Part shown: one piece after another, positions 52,055 to 64,000 of the stretch
Position numbering within the stretch: position 1 is the first letter of the stretch
How the letters are laid out: each line of letters begins with the position of its first letter
Source: Dichetophora obliterata
Taxonomy: Eukaryota; Arthropoda; Insecta; Diptera; Sciomyzidae
Length of the DNA: 64,000 nucleotides
Assembly: GCA_963920525.1 (NCBI GenBank)
Contig: OY986440.1
Span: 868,001-932,000, forward strand
Direction of reading: 5' to 3'
Made by a program: the position numbers and the translations under genes
Notes under the pieces: model-generated
Database searches by the model: none
The model's input: the letters and a program-made list of their open reading frames with translations, nothing else
Told to the model about the DNA's origin: nothing

Positions 52055-52913
52055 GGCCTTTATACAAATCTAAACGGCTCAATGGATTTCTCTCAAACTA
52101 GGTATACATATTAAGTACATCCCAACTTAAAATGTTACATACTTAGTTTTTGCCACGCCCCCTCTGAAATTTTTCAACTAACGGTAATTTCGTTATTATA
52201 AAACTTTTTAGTATCGGAGATTTTTTTGTATTTAATTTTAAAAAATTTTTGTTATTTTGACATCAAAAACATTCACATATCTTCAAAATTGGAGAAATTT
52301 TCAGTATAACGACTTTTTCATAAAACATCGTTGCCTAAGAACGAGAAAAAAACGACATGAAAATCAAAGTTTGGTCTTTCGATGCAAATATCTCCGCTGT
52401 CCATTAATATATTTCATTCAAATTTTTTTTGTTCAAAAGTTCAATAAAATCACTTCACAAAAATAGGTTGAACTGTACCGTTAAGTCAGTGTATATATGT
52501 TTCATGATTATGTCAAAAAAGGTCCAAAATATTGACTTTTTACTCAAAAAATGACTCAAAAATTGTTGTTGTTGTAAAAACGAAATCAATAAAAAATTGC
52601 ACATCTGGCTACCTTTCATATGACATAGCATTTACTTGCAAAAATTCTTCCAGCTAAGCGCAAAAATTATTTTACTGTTTTTGTCATCAAAACAACAAGG
52701 GTACCCCCTTTGATTTTTTTCGCGAAATTTATTTTTTCCAAAATGTTGTTTTTATATTTTTTACAAAAAAGTCAAGTCTCAAAAATAATTTATGTGAAAA
52801 AATTAACCCAATATCTCTTTCCAATCAAAAGTTATGGCTAAAAATCTATTTTTTCATACAACTGACTATCTATAGTAATAAAACTCATTTTCTGTTTGTT
52901 TGTTTGTTTGTTT
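52055..52913 (+). repeat. Unit 50, type A, 859 bp
   Basis: ATCAATAAAAAATTGC together with ACAAAAAAGTCAAG, a combination also seen in unit 38. Confidence 0.93.
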
Positions 52914-54369
52914 GGCCTTTATACAAATCGAAACGGCTCAATGGATTTCTCTCAAACTAGGTATACATATTAAGTACATCCCAACTTAAAATGTTACATA
53001 CTTAGTTTTTGCCACGCCCCCTCTGAAATTTTTCAACTAACGGTAATTTCGTTATTATAAAACTTTTTAGTATCGGAGATTTTTTTGTATATAATTTTAA
53101 AAAATTTTTGTTATTTTGACATCAAAAACATTCACATATCTTCAAAATTGGAGAAATTTTCAGTATAACGACTTTTTCATAAAACATCGTTGCCTAAGAA
53201 CGAGAAAAAAACGACATGAAAATCAAAGTTTGGTCTTTCGATGCAAATATCTCCGCTGTCCATTAATATATTTCATTCAAATTTTTTTTGTTCAAAAGTT
53301 CAATAAAATCACTTCACAAAAATAGGTTGAATTGTACCGTTAAGTCAGTGTATATATGTTTCATGATTATGTCAAAAAAGGTCCAAAATATTGACTTTTT
53401 ACTCAAAAAATGACTCAAAAATTGTTGTTGTTGTAAAAACGAAATCAATTAAAAATTGCACATCTGGCTACCTTTCATATGACATAGCATTTACTTGCAA
53501 AAATTCTTCCAGCTAAGCGCAAAAATTATTTTACTGTTTTTGTCATCAAAACAACAAGGGTACCCCCTTTGATTTTTTTCGCGAAATTTATTTTTTCCAA
53601 AATGTTGTTTTTATATTTTTTACAAAAAAGTCAAGTCTCAAAAATAATTTATGTGAAAAAATTAATGGCTAAAAATCTATTTTTCATACCAGACTATTAA
53701 TAAAACTTAGTTTTGTGTTAAAATTCTCTATATAGTTTGAACGTCCCCATATATCTCTAAGAATGCAGTTGTGTGTCTAAAGTAATTACGAACATTTTGG
53801 ATTATACAAAATTTTCTTTATAGTGATCATCAAAATTGGAGAAATTTTCAGTATAACGACTTTTTCATAAAACATCGTTGCCTAAGAACGAGAAAAAAAC
53901 GACATGAAAATCAAAGTTTGGTCTTTCGATGCAAATATCTCCGCTGTCCATTAATATATTTCATTCAAATTTTTTTTGTTCAAAAGTTCAATAAAATCAC
54001 TTCACAAAAATAGGTTGAACTGTACCGTTAAGTCAGTGTATATATGTTTCATGATTATGTCAAAAAAGGTCCAAAATATTGACTTTTTACTCAAAAAATG
54101 ACTCAAAAATTGTTGTTGTTGTAAAAACGAAATCAATTAAAAATTGCACAAAAGTACCCCTTTGATTTTTTTCGCGAAATTTATTTTTTCCAAAATGTTG
54201 TTTTTATATTTTTTACAAAAAATTCAAGTCTCAAAAATAATTTATGTGAAAAAATTAACCCAATATCTCTTTCCAATCAAAAGTTATGGCTAAAAATCTA
54301 TTTTTTCATACAACTGACTATCTATAGTAAGTAATAAAACTCATTTTCTGTTTGTTTGTTTGTTTGTTT
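52914..54369 (+). repeat. Unit 51, type C1, 1456 bp
   Basis: AATCG, GTATATAA and GAATTG, the full marker set of unit 1. Linker at 53665-53831. Confidence 0.93.
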
Positions 54370-55223
54370 GGCCTTTATACAAATCTAAACGGCTCAATGG
54401 ATTTCTCTTAAACTAGGTATACATATTAAGTACATCCCAACTTAAAATGTTACATACTTAGTTTTTGCCACGCCCCCTCTGAAATTTTTCAACTAACGGT
54501 AATTTCGTTATTATAAAACTTTTTAGTATCGGAGATTTTTTTGTATTTAATTTTAAAAAATTTTTGTTATTTTAACATCAAAAACATTCACATATCTTCA
54601 AAATTGGAGAAATTTTCAGTATAACGACTTTTTCATAAAACATCGTTGCCTAAGAACGAGAAAAAAACGACATGAAAATCAAAGTTTGGTCTTTCGATGC
54701 AAATATCTCCGCTGTCCATTAATATATTTCATTCAAATTTCTTTTGTTCAAAAGTTCAATAAAATCACTTCACAAAAATAGGTTGAACTGTACCGTTAAG
54801 TCAGTGTATATATGTTTCATGATTATGTCAAAAAAGGTCCAAAATATTGACTTTTTACTCAAAAAATGACTCAAAAATTGTTGTTGTTGTAAAAACGAAA
54901 TCAATTAAAAATTGCACATCTGGCTACCTTTCATATGACATAGCATTTACTTGCAAAAATTCTTCCAGCTAAGCGCAAAAATTATTTTACTGTTTTTGTC
55001 ATCAAAACAACTACCCCCTTTGATTTTTTTCGCGAAATTTATTTTTTCCAAAATGTTGTTTTTATATTTTTTAAAAAAAAATCAAGTCTCAAAAATAATT
55101 TATGTGAAAAAATTAACCCAATATCTCTTTCCAATCAAAAGTTATGGCTAAAAATCTATTTTTTCATACAACTGACTATCTATAGTAATAAAACTCATTT
55201 TCTGTTTGTTTGTTTGTTTGTTT
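54370..55223 (+). repeat. Unit 52, type B, 854 bp
   Basis: B markers with AAATTTCTTTTG. Confidence 0.93.
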
Positions 55224-56679
55224 GGCCTTTATACAAATCTAAACGGCTCAATGGATTTCTCTCAAACTAGGTATACATATTAAGTACATCCCAACTTAAA
55301 ATGTTACATACTTAGTTTTTGCCACGCCCCCTCTGAAATTTTTCAACTAACGGTAATTTCGTTATTATAAAACTTTTTAGTATCGGAGATTTTTTTGTAT
55401 TTAATTTTAAAAAATTTTTGTTATTTTGACATCAAAAACATTCACATATCTTCAAAATTGGAGAAATTTTCAGTATAACGACTTTTTCATAAAACATCGT
55501 TGCCTAAGAACGAGAAAAAAACGACATGAAAATCAAAGTTTGGTCTTTCGATGCAAATATCTCCGCTGTCCATTAATATATTTCATTCAAATTTTTTTTG
55601 TTCAAAAGTTCAATAAAATCACTTCACAAAAATAGGTTGAACTGTACCGTTAAGTCAGTGTATATATGTTTCATGATTATGTCAAAAAAGGTCCAAAATA
55701 TTGACTTTTTACTCAAAAAATGACTCAAAAATTGTTGTTGTTGTAAAAACGAAATCAATTAAAAATTGCACATCTGGCTACCTTTCATACGACATAGCAT
55801 TTACTTGCAAAAATTCTTCCAGCTAAGCGCAAAAATTATTTTACTGTTTTTGTCATCAAAACCACAAGGGTACTCCCTTTGATTTTTTTCGCGAAATTTA
55901 TTTTTTCCAAAATGTTGTTTTTATATTTTTTACAAAAAAGTCAAGTCTCAAAAATAATTTATGTGAAAAAATTAATGGCTAAAAATCTATTTTTCATACC
56001 AGACTATTAATAAAACTTAGTTTTGTGTTAAAATTCTCTATATAGTTTGAACGTCCCCATATATCTCTAAGAATGCAGTTGTGTGTCTAAAGTAATTACG
56101 AACATTTTGGATTATACAAAATTTTCTTTATAGTGATCATCAAAATTGGAGAAATTTTCAGTATAACGACTTTTTCATAAAACATCGTTGCCTAAGAACG
56201 AGAAAAAAACGACATGAAAATCAAAGTTTGGTCTTTCGATGCAAATATCTCCGCTGTCCATTAATATATTTCATTCAAATTTTTTTTGTTCAAAAGTTCA
56301 ATAAAATCACTTCACAAAAATAGGTTGAACTGTACCGTTAAGTCAGTGTATATATGTTTCATGATTATGTCAAAAAAGGTCCAAAATATTGACTTTTTAC
56401 TCAAAAAATGACTCAAAAATTGTTGTTGTTGTAAAAACGAAATCAATTAAAAATTGCACAAAAGTACCCCTTTGATTTTTTTCGCGAAATTTATTTTTTC
56501 CAAAATGTTGTTTTTATATTTTTTACAAAAAATTCAAGTCTCAAAAATAATTTATGTGAAAAAATTAACCCAATATCTCTTTCCAATCAAAAGTTATGGC
56601 TAAAAATCTATTTTTTCATACAACTGACTATCTATAGTAAGTAATAAAACTCATTTTCTGTTTGTTTGTTTGTTTGTTT
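55224..56679 (+). repeat. Unit 53, type C1 with C2-like first body, 1456 bp
   Basis: CATACGAC and CCACAAGGGTACTCCC, short linker at 55975-56141 and a GTAAGTAAT end, as in unit 30. Confidence 0.92.
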
Positions 56680-57533
56680 GGCCTTTATACAAATCTAAAC
56701 GGCTCAATGGATTTCTCTTAAACTAGGTATACATATTAAGTACATCCCAACTTAAAATGTTACATACTTAGTTTTTGCCACGCCCCCTCTGAAATTTTTC
56801 AACTAACGGTAATTTCGTTATTATAAAACTTTTTAGTATCGGAGATTTTTTTGTATTTAATTTTAAAAAATTTTTGTTATTTTAACATCAAAAACATTCA
56901 CATATCTTCAAAATTGGAGAAATTTTCAGTATAACGACTTTTTCATAAAACATCGTTGCCTAAGAACGAGAAAAAAACGACATGAAAATCAAAGTTTGGT
57001 CTTTCGATGCAAATATCTCCGCTGTCCATTAATATATTTCATTCAAATTTCTTTTGTTCAAAAGTTCAATAAAATCACTTCACAAAAATAGGTTGAACTG
57101 TACCGTTAAGTCAGTGTATATATGTTTCATGATTATGTCAAAAAAGGTCCAAAATATTGACTTTTTACTCAAAAAATGACTCAAAAATTGTTGTTGTTGT
57201 AAAAACGAAATCAATTAAAAATTGCACATCTGGCTACCTTTCATATGACATAGCATTTACTTGCAAAAATTCTTCCAGCTAAGCGCAAAAATTATTTTAC
57301 TGTTTTTGTCATCAAAACAACTACCCCCTTTGATTTTTTTCGCGAAATTTATTTTTTCCAAAATGTTGTTTTTATATTTTTTAAAAAAAAATCAAGTCTC
57401 AAAAATAATTTATGTGAAAAAATTAACCCAATATCTCTTTCCAATCAAAAGTTATGGCTAAAAATCTATTTTTTCATACAACTGACTATCTATAGTAATA
57501 AAACTCATTTTCTGTTTGTTTGTTTGTTTGTTT
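56680..57533 (+). repeat. Unit 54, type B, 854 bp
   Basis: B markers with AAATTTCTTTTG, like units 2, 34 and 52. Confidence 0.93.
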
Positions 57534-58985
57534 GGCCTTTATACAAATCTAAACGGCTCAATGGATTTCTCTCAAACTAGGTATACATATTAAGTACATC
57601 CCAACTTAAAATGTTACATACTTAGTTTTTGCCACGCCCCCTCTGAAATTTTTCAACTAACGGTAATTTCGTTATTATAAAACTTTTTAGTATCGGAGAT
57701 TTTTTTGTATTTAATTTTAAAAAATTTTTGTTATTTTGACATCAAAAACATTCACATATCTTCAAAATTGGAGAAATTTTCAGTATAACGACTTTTTCAT
57801 AAAACATCGTTGCCTAAGAACGAGAAAAAAACGACATGAAAATCAAAGTTTGGTCTTTCGATGCAAATATCTCCGCTGTCCATTAATATATTTCATTCAA
57901 ATTTTTTTTGTTCAAAAGTTCAATAAAATCACTTCACAAAAATAGGTTGAACTGTACCGTTAAGTCAGTGTATATATGTTTCATGATTATGTCAAAAAAG
58001 GTCCAAAATATTGACTTTTTACTCAAAAAATGACTCAAAAATTGTTGTTGTTGTAAAAACGAAATCAATTAAAAATTGCACATCTGGCTACCTTTCATAC
58101 GACATAGCATTTACTTGCAAAAATTCTTCCAGCTAAGCGCAAAAATTATTTTACTGTTTTTGTCATCAAAACCACAAGGGTACTCCCTTTGATTTTTTTC
58201 GCGAAATTTATTTTTTCCAAAATGTTGTTTTTATATTTTTTACAAAAAAGTCAAGTCTCAAAAATAATTTATGTGAAAAAATTAATGGCTAAAAATCTAT
58301 TTTTCATACCAGACTATTAATAAAACTTAGTTTTGTGTTAAAATTCTCTATATAGTTTGAACGTCCCCATATATCTCTAAGAATGCAGTTGTGTGTCTAA
58401 AGTAATTACGAACATTTTGGATTATACAAAATTTTCTTTATAGTGATCATCAAAATTGGAGAAATTTTCAGTATAACGACTTTTTCATAAAACATCGTTG
58501 CCTAAGAACGAGAAAAAAACGACATGAAAATCAAAGTTTGGTCTTTCGATGCAAATATCTCCGCTGTCCATTAATATATTTCATTCAAATTTTTTTTGTT
58601 CAAAAGTTCAATAAAATCACTTCACAAAAATAGGTTGAACTGTACCGTTAAGTCAGTGTATATATGTTTCATGATTATGTCAAAAAAGGTCCAAAATATT
58701 GACTTTTTACTCAAAAAATGACTCAAAAATTGTTGTTGTTGTAAAAACGAAATCAATTAAAAATTGCACAAAAGTACCCCTTTGATTTTTTCCGCGAAAT
58801 TTATTTTTTCCAAAATGTTGTTTTTATATTTTTTAAAAAAAAATCAAGTCTCAAAAATAATTTATGTGAAAAAATTAACCCAATATCTCTTTCCAATCAA
58901 AAGTTATGGCTAAAAATCTATTTTTTCATACAACTGACAATCTATAGTAATAAAACTCATTTTCTGTTTGTTTGTTTGTTTGTTT
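57534..58985 (+). repeat. Unit 55, type C1 with C2-like first body, 1452 bp
   Basis: CATACGAC and CCACAAGGGTACTCCC, short linker at 58285-58451. The second body has a private CCGCG in the palindrome and ends CTGACAATC. From the linker on it parallels the last body of unit 3. Confidence 0.92.
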
Positions 58986-59848
58986 GGCCTTTATACAAAT
59001 CTAAACGGCTCAATGGATTTCTCTCAAACTAGGTATACATATTAAGTACATCCCAACTTAAAATGTTACATACTTAGTTTTTGCCACGCCCCCTCTGAAA
59101 TTTTTCAACTAACGGTAATTTCGTTATTATAAAACTTTTTAGTATCGGAGATTTTTTTGTATTTAATTTTAAAAAATTTTTGTTATTTTGACATCAAAAC
59201 CATTCACATATCTTCAAAATTGGAGAAATTTTCAGTATAACGACTTTTTCATAAAACATCGTTGCCTAAGAACGAGAAAAAAACGACATGAAAATCAAAG
59301 TTTGGTCTTTCGATGCAAATATCTCCGCTGTCCATTAATATATTTCATTCAAATTTTTTTTGTTCAAAAGTTCAATAAAATCACTTCACAAAAATAGGTT
59401 GAACTGTACCGTTAAGTCAGTGTATATATGTTTCATGATTATGTCAAAAAAGGTCCAAAATATTGACTTTTTACTCAAAAAATGACTCAAAAATTGTTGT
59501 TGTTGTAAAAACGAAATCAATTAAAAATTGCACATCTGGCTACCTTTCATATGACATAGCATTTACTTGCAAAAATTCTTCCAGCTAAGCGCAAAAATTA
59601 TTTTACTGTTTTTGTCATCAAAACAACAAGGGTACCCCCTTTGATTTTTTTCGCGAAATTTATTTTTTCCAAAATGTTGTTTTTATATTTTTAAAAAAAA
59701 ATTCAAGTCTCAAAAATAATTTATGTGAAAAAATTAACCCAATATCTCTTTCCAATCAAAAGTTATGGCTAAAAATCTATTTTTTCATACAACTGACTAT
59801 CTATAGTAAGTAATAAAACTCATTTTCTGTTTGTTTGTTTGTTTGTTT
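58986..59848 (+). repeat. Unit 56, type A, 863 bp
   Basis: AAAACCATTC, nine-A run before TTCAAG and GTAAGTAAT; the twin of unit 4. Confidence 0.93.
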
Positions 59849-60707
59849 GGCCTTTATACAAATCTAAACGGCTCAATGGATTTCTCTCAAACTAGGTATA
59901 CATATTAAGTACATCCCAACTTAAAATGTTACATACTTAGTTTTTGCCACGCCCCCTCTGAAATTTTTCAACTAACGGTAATTTCGTTATTATAAAACTT
60001 TTTAGTATCGGAGATTTTTTTGTATTTAATTTTAAAAAATTTTTGTTATTTTGACATCAAAAACATTCACATATCTTCAAAATTGGAGAAATTTTCAGTA
60101 TAACGACTTTTTCATAAAACATCGTTGCCTAAGAACAAGAAAAAAACGACATGAAAATCAAAGTTTGGTCTTTCGATGCAAATATCTCCGCTGTCCATTA
60201 ATATATTTCATTCAAATTTTTTTTGTTCAAAAGTTCAATAAAATCACTTCACAAAAATAGGTTGAACTGTACCGTTAAGTCAGTGTATATATGTTTCATG
60301 ATTATGTCAAAAAAGGTCCAAAATATTGACTTTTTACTCAAAAAATGACTCAAAAATTGTTGTTGTTGTAAAAACGAAATCAATTAAAAATTGCACATCT
60401 GGCTACCTTTCATATGACATAGCATTTACTTGCAAAAATTCTTCCAGCTAAGCGCAAAAATTATTTTACTGTTTTTGTCATCAAAACAACAAGGGTACCC
60501 CCTTTGATTTTTTTCGCGAAATTTATTTTTTCCAAAATGTTGTTTTTATATTTTTTAAAAAAAATTCAAGTCTCAAAAATAATTTATGTGAAAAAATTAA
60601 CCCAATATCTCTTTCCAATCAAAAGTTATGGCTAAAAATCTATTTTTTCATACAACTGACTATCTATAGTAATAAAACTCATTTTCTGTTTGTTTGTTTG
60701 TTTGTTT
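59849..60707 (+). repeat. Unit 57, type A, 859 bp
   Basis: AAGAACAAG like unit 5, but GTATTTAA. Confidence 0.93.
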
Positions 60708-61566
60708 GGCCTTTATACAAATCTAAACGGCTCAATGGATTTCTCTCAAACTAGGTATACATATTAAGTACATCCCAACTTAAAATGTTACATACTTAGT
60801 TTTTGCCACGCCCCCTCTGAAATTTTTCAACTAACGGTAATTTCGTTATTATAAAACTTTTTAGTATCGGAGATTTTTTTGTATTTAATTTTAAAAAATT
60901 TTTGTTATTTTGACATCAAAAACATTCACATATCTTCAAAATTGGAGAAATTTTCAGTATAACGACTTTTTCATAAAACATCGTTGCCTAAGAACGAGAA
61001 AAAAACGACATGAAAATCAAAGTTTGGTCTTTCGATGCAAATATCTCCGCTGTCCATTAATATATTTCATTCAAATTTTTTTTGTTCAAAAGTTCAATAA
61101 AATCACTTCACAAAAATAGGTTGAACTGTACCGTTAAGTCAGTGTATATATGTTTCATGATTATGTCAAAAAAGGTCCAAAATATTGACTTTTTACTCAA
61201 AAAATGACTCAAAAATTGTTGTTGTTGTAAAAACGAAATCAATTAAAAATTGCACATCTGGCTACCTTTCATATGACATAGCATTTACTTGCAAAAATTC
61301 TTCCAGCTAAGCGCAAAAATTATTTTACTGTTTTTTTCATCAAAACAACAAGGGTACCCCCTTTGATTTTTTTCGCGAAATTTATTTTTTCCAAAATGTT
61401 GTTTTTATATTTTTTACAAAAAATTCAAGTCTCAAAAATAATTTATGTGAAAAAATTAACCCAATATCTCTTTCCAATCAAAAGTTATGGCTAAAAATCT
61501 ATTTTTTCATACAACTGACTATCTATAGTAATAAAACTCATTTTCTGTTTGTTTGTTTGTTTGTTT
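60708..61566 (+). repeat. Unit 58, type A, 859 bp
   Basis: TGTTTTTTTCATC, the marker of unit 6. Confidence 0.93.
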
Positions 61567-62425
61567 GGCCTTTATACAAATCGAAACGGCTCAATGGATT
61601 TCTCTCAAACTAGGTATACATATTAAGTACATCCCAACTTAAAATGTTACATACTTAGTTTTTGCCACGCCCCCTCTGAAATTTTTCAACTAACGGTAAT
61701 TTCGTTATTATAAAACTTTTTAGTATCGGAGATTTTTTTGTATTTAATTTTAAAAAATTTTTGTTATTTTGACATCAAAAACATTCACATATCTTCAAAA
61801 TTGGAGAAATTTTCAGTATTACGACTTTTTCATAAAACATCGTTGCCTAAGAACGAGAAAAAAACGACATGAAAATCAAAGTTTGGTCTTTCGATGCAAA
61901 TATCTCCGCTGTCCATTAATATATTTCATTCAAATTTTTTTTGTTCAAAAGTTCAATAAAATCACTTCACAAAAATAGGTTGAACTGTACCGTTAAGTCA
62001 GTGTATATATGTTTCATGATTATGTCAAAAAAGGTCCAAAATATTGACTTTTTACTCAAAAAATGACTCAAAAATTGTTGTTGTTGTAAAAACGAAATCA
62101 ATTAAAAATTGCACATCTGGCTACCTTTCATATGACATAGCATTTACTTGCAAAAATTCTTCCAGCTAAGCGCAAAAATTATTTTACTGTTTTTGTCATC
62201 AAAACAACAAGGGTACCCCCTTTGATTTTTTTCGCGAAATTTATTTTTTCCAAAATGTTGTTTTTATATTTTTTAAAAAAAATTCAAGTCTCAAAAATAA
62301 TTTATGTGAAAAAATTAACCCAATATCTCTTTCCAATCAAAAGTTATGGCTAAAAATCTATTTTTTCATACAACTGACTATCTATAGTAATAAAACTCAT
62401 TTTCTGTTTGTTTGTTTGTTTGTTT
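61567..62425 (+). repeat. Unit 59, type A, 859 bp
   Basis: AATCG and CAGTATTACG like unit 7, but CTATCTATAG rather than CTATCCATAG. Confidence 0.93.
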
Positions 62426-63288
62426 GGCCTTTATACAAATCTAAACGGCTCAATGGATTTCTCTCAAACTAGGTATACATATTAAGTACATCCCAACTTA
62501 AAATGTTACATACTTAGTTTTTGCCACGCCCCCTCTGAAATTTTTCAACTAACGGTAATTTCGTTATTATAAAACTTTTTAGTATCGGAGATTTTTTTGT
62601 ATTTAATTTTAAAAAATTTTTGTTATTTTGACATCAAAAACATTCACATATCTTCAAAATTGGAGAAATTTTCAGTATAACGACTTTTTCATAAAACATC
62701 GTTGCCTAAGAACGAGAAAAAAACGACATGAAAATCAAAGTTTGGTCTTTCGATGCAAATATCTCCGCTGTCCATTAATATATTTCATTCAAATTTTTTT
62801 TGTTCAAAAGTTCAATAAAATCACTTCACAAAAATAGGTTGAACTGTACCGTTAAGTCAATGTATATATGTTTCATGATTATGTCAAAAAAGGTCCAAAA
62901 TATTGACTTTTTACTCAAAAAATGACTCAAAAATTGTTGTTGTTGTAAAAACGAAATCAATTAAAAATTGCACATCTGGCTACCTTTCATATGACATAGC
63001 ATTTACTTGCAAAAATTCTTCCAGCTAAGCGCAAAAATTATTTTACTGTTTTTGTCATCAAAACAACAAGGGTACCCCCTTTGATTTTTTTCGCGAAATT
63101 TATTTTTTCCAAAATGTTGTTTTTATATTTTTTAAAAAAAATTCAAGTCTCAAAAATAATTTATGTGAAAAAATTAACCCAATATCTCTTTCCAATCAAA
63201 AGTTATGGCTAAAAATCTATTTTTTCATACAACTGACTATCTATCTATAGTAATAAAACTCATTTTCTGTTTGTTTGTTTGTTTGTTT
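62426..63288 (+). repeat. Unit 60, type A, 863 bp
   Basis: A private GTCAATGTATA change and a tandem TATC addition giving CTATCTATCTATAG near 63239, a different source of 4 extra bases from the GTAA seen in other units. Confidence 0.93.
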
Positions 63289-64000
63289 GGCCTTTATACA
63301 AATCTAAACGGCTCAATGGATTTCTCTCAAACTAGGTATACATATTAAGTACATCCCAACTTAAAATGTTACATACTTAGTTTTTGCCACGCCCCCTCTG
63401 AAATTTTTCAACTAACGGTAATTTCGTTATTATAAAACTTTTTAGTATCGGAGATTTTTTTGTATTTAATTTTAAAAAATTTTTGTTATTTTGACATCAA
63501 AAACATTCACATATCTTCAAAATTGGAGAAATTTTCAGTATAACGACTTTTTCATAAAACATCGTTGCCTAAGAACGAGAAAAAAACGACATGAAAATCA
63601 AAGTTTGGTCTTTCGATGCAAATATCTCCGCTGTCCATTAATATATTTCATTCAAATTTTTTTTGTTCAAAAGTTCAATAAAATCCCTTCACAAAAATAG
63701 GTTGAACTGTACCGTTAAGTCAGTGTATATATGTTTCATGATTATGTCAAAAAAGGTCCAAAATATTGACTTTTTACTCAAAAAATGACTCAAAAATTGT
63801 TGTTGTTGTAAAAACGAAATCAATTAAAAATTGCACATCTGGCTACCTTTCATATGACATAGCATTTACTTGCAAAAATTCTTCCAGCTAAGCGCAAAAA
63901 TTATTTTACTGTTTTTTTCATCAAAACAACAAGGGTACCCCCTTTGATTTTTTTCGCGAAATTTATTTTTTCCAAAATGTTGTTTTTATATTTTTTACAA
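63289..64000 (+). repeat. Unit 61, cut by the window end
   Basis: The first 712 bases of a unit with TGTTTTTTTCATC (as in units 6 and 58) and a private AAATCCCTTC. Its class cannot be settled because the tail is missing, but the 95-bp segment is present, so it is not S. Confidence 0.9.

Larger units (their letters stand above)
52914..58451 (+). repeat. Long-range duplicate of 26885-32421, offset 26,029 bp
   Basis: Units 51-55 follow the order of units 28-32 (C1, B, C1 with C2-like body, B, C2-like). Unit starts are offset by 26,029 bp four times, then by 26,030 after the 1-bp deletion in unit 31. The copies part at the linker end of units 32 and 55. Confidence 0.8.
58285..62425 (+). repeat. 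Long-range duplicate of 3684-7824, offset 54,601 bp
   Basis: From the linker in unit 55 through unit 59, unit starts match those of units 3-7 with a constant offset of 54,601 bp, and four successive units share their private markers in order. The offset persists to the start of unit 60, but its markers no longer match unit 8. Confidence 0.82.
1..64000 (+). repeat. Satellite DNA array, 61 head-to-tail units, no genes
   Basis: The same roughly 859-bp sequence recurs from end to end in one orientation, with no unique DNA between copies. Boundaries are set at GGCCTTTATAC, which follows a (GTTT)5 run. Unit lengths fall in discrete classes: A 859/863, B 853-858, S 764/768, C1 1452/1456, C2 1396/1400, C3 1491/1492 and one triple of 2084 bp. 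Copies differ by scattered single-base and small indel variants that mark lineages. Large satellites of this kind are typical of eukaryotic centromeric or pericentromeric heterochromatin; that location is inferred. Long runs of near-identical copies also make assembly error possible. Chromosomal position and species cannot be read from the window. Confidence 0.97.

Noticed and set aside
1..64000. Bacterial CRISPR array or prokaryotic tandem repeat locus.
   Set aside because: The repeats are 0.76-2.1 kb with no short repeat-spacer pattern, no cas genes and no coding DNA.
1..64000. Tandem transposon copies, LTR retroelement or rDNA.
   Set aside because: No transposase, reverse transcriptase or rRNA sequence, no terminal inverted repeats and no target-site duplications were seen. 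A transposon origin for the head alone remains possible and is listed as a finding.

Overview
The whole 64 kb window is one uninterrupted, head-to-tail satellite DNA array. I see no credible protein-coding gene, tRNA, rRNA, CRISPR array, insertion sequence or unique flanking DNA. Every unit has the same orientation. The array runs off both ends: the first unit lacks its first 11 bases and the last is cut at base 64000. The DNA is strongly AT-rich, with one short GC-rich patch per unit. A satellite this long, with units of about 0.86 kb and layered higher-order structure, points to eukaryotic heterochromatin (centromeric, pericentromeric or a heterochromatic block). The unit head, a (GTTT)5 run followed by an AAACGGCTCAATGGATTT-like stretch, resembles from memory ends of dispersed repeats common in arthropod genomes. 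An insect or other arthropod source is therefore a guess, not a demonstrated fact.

I place unit boundaries at GGCCTTTATAC, just after the (GTTT)5 run, and count 61 units. Type A (859 bp, sometimes 863) is the complete monomer. Type S (764 or 768 bp) lacks about 95 bp in its second half. Type B (about 854 bp) carries CTTAAAC, usually TTAACATC, and AACTACCCC in place of AACAAGGGTACCCC. Composite units contain a first monomer whose end is replaced by a linker, then a second monomer without its head. C1 (1456 or 1452 bp) has a 167-bp linker rejoining at AAAATTGGAG. C2 (1396 or 1400 bp) has a 179-bp linker rejoining at CGACATG. C3 (1491 or 1492 bp) is C2 without the 95-bp deletion. One triple composite is 2084 bp long.

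Layout: 1-4384 is C1, B, triple composite. 4385-13651 is mostly type A, including an alternating dimer, with two S units. 13652-31503 is built on a higher-order repeat of about 6.19 kb (C1-B-C2-A-S-A). 32904-45304 is a second tandem pair of higher-order blocks (6284 and 6117 bp). 45305-50436 is an S unit followed by three C1 units. 50437-58985 is B, S, A and C1/B alternation that copies 26885-32420 at an offset of 26,029 bp. 58986-64000 is a type A run that copies the run starting at 4385 at an offset of 54,601 bp.

No genes act together here. What can be read is recombination history: unequal exchange, segment duplication, gene-conversion-like patching and internal deletion. Short reading frames recur once per unit only because the DNA repeats; they lack ATG starts and are rejected as genes.
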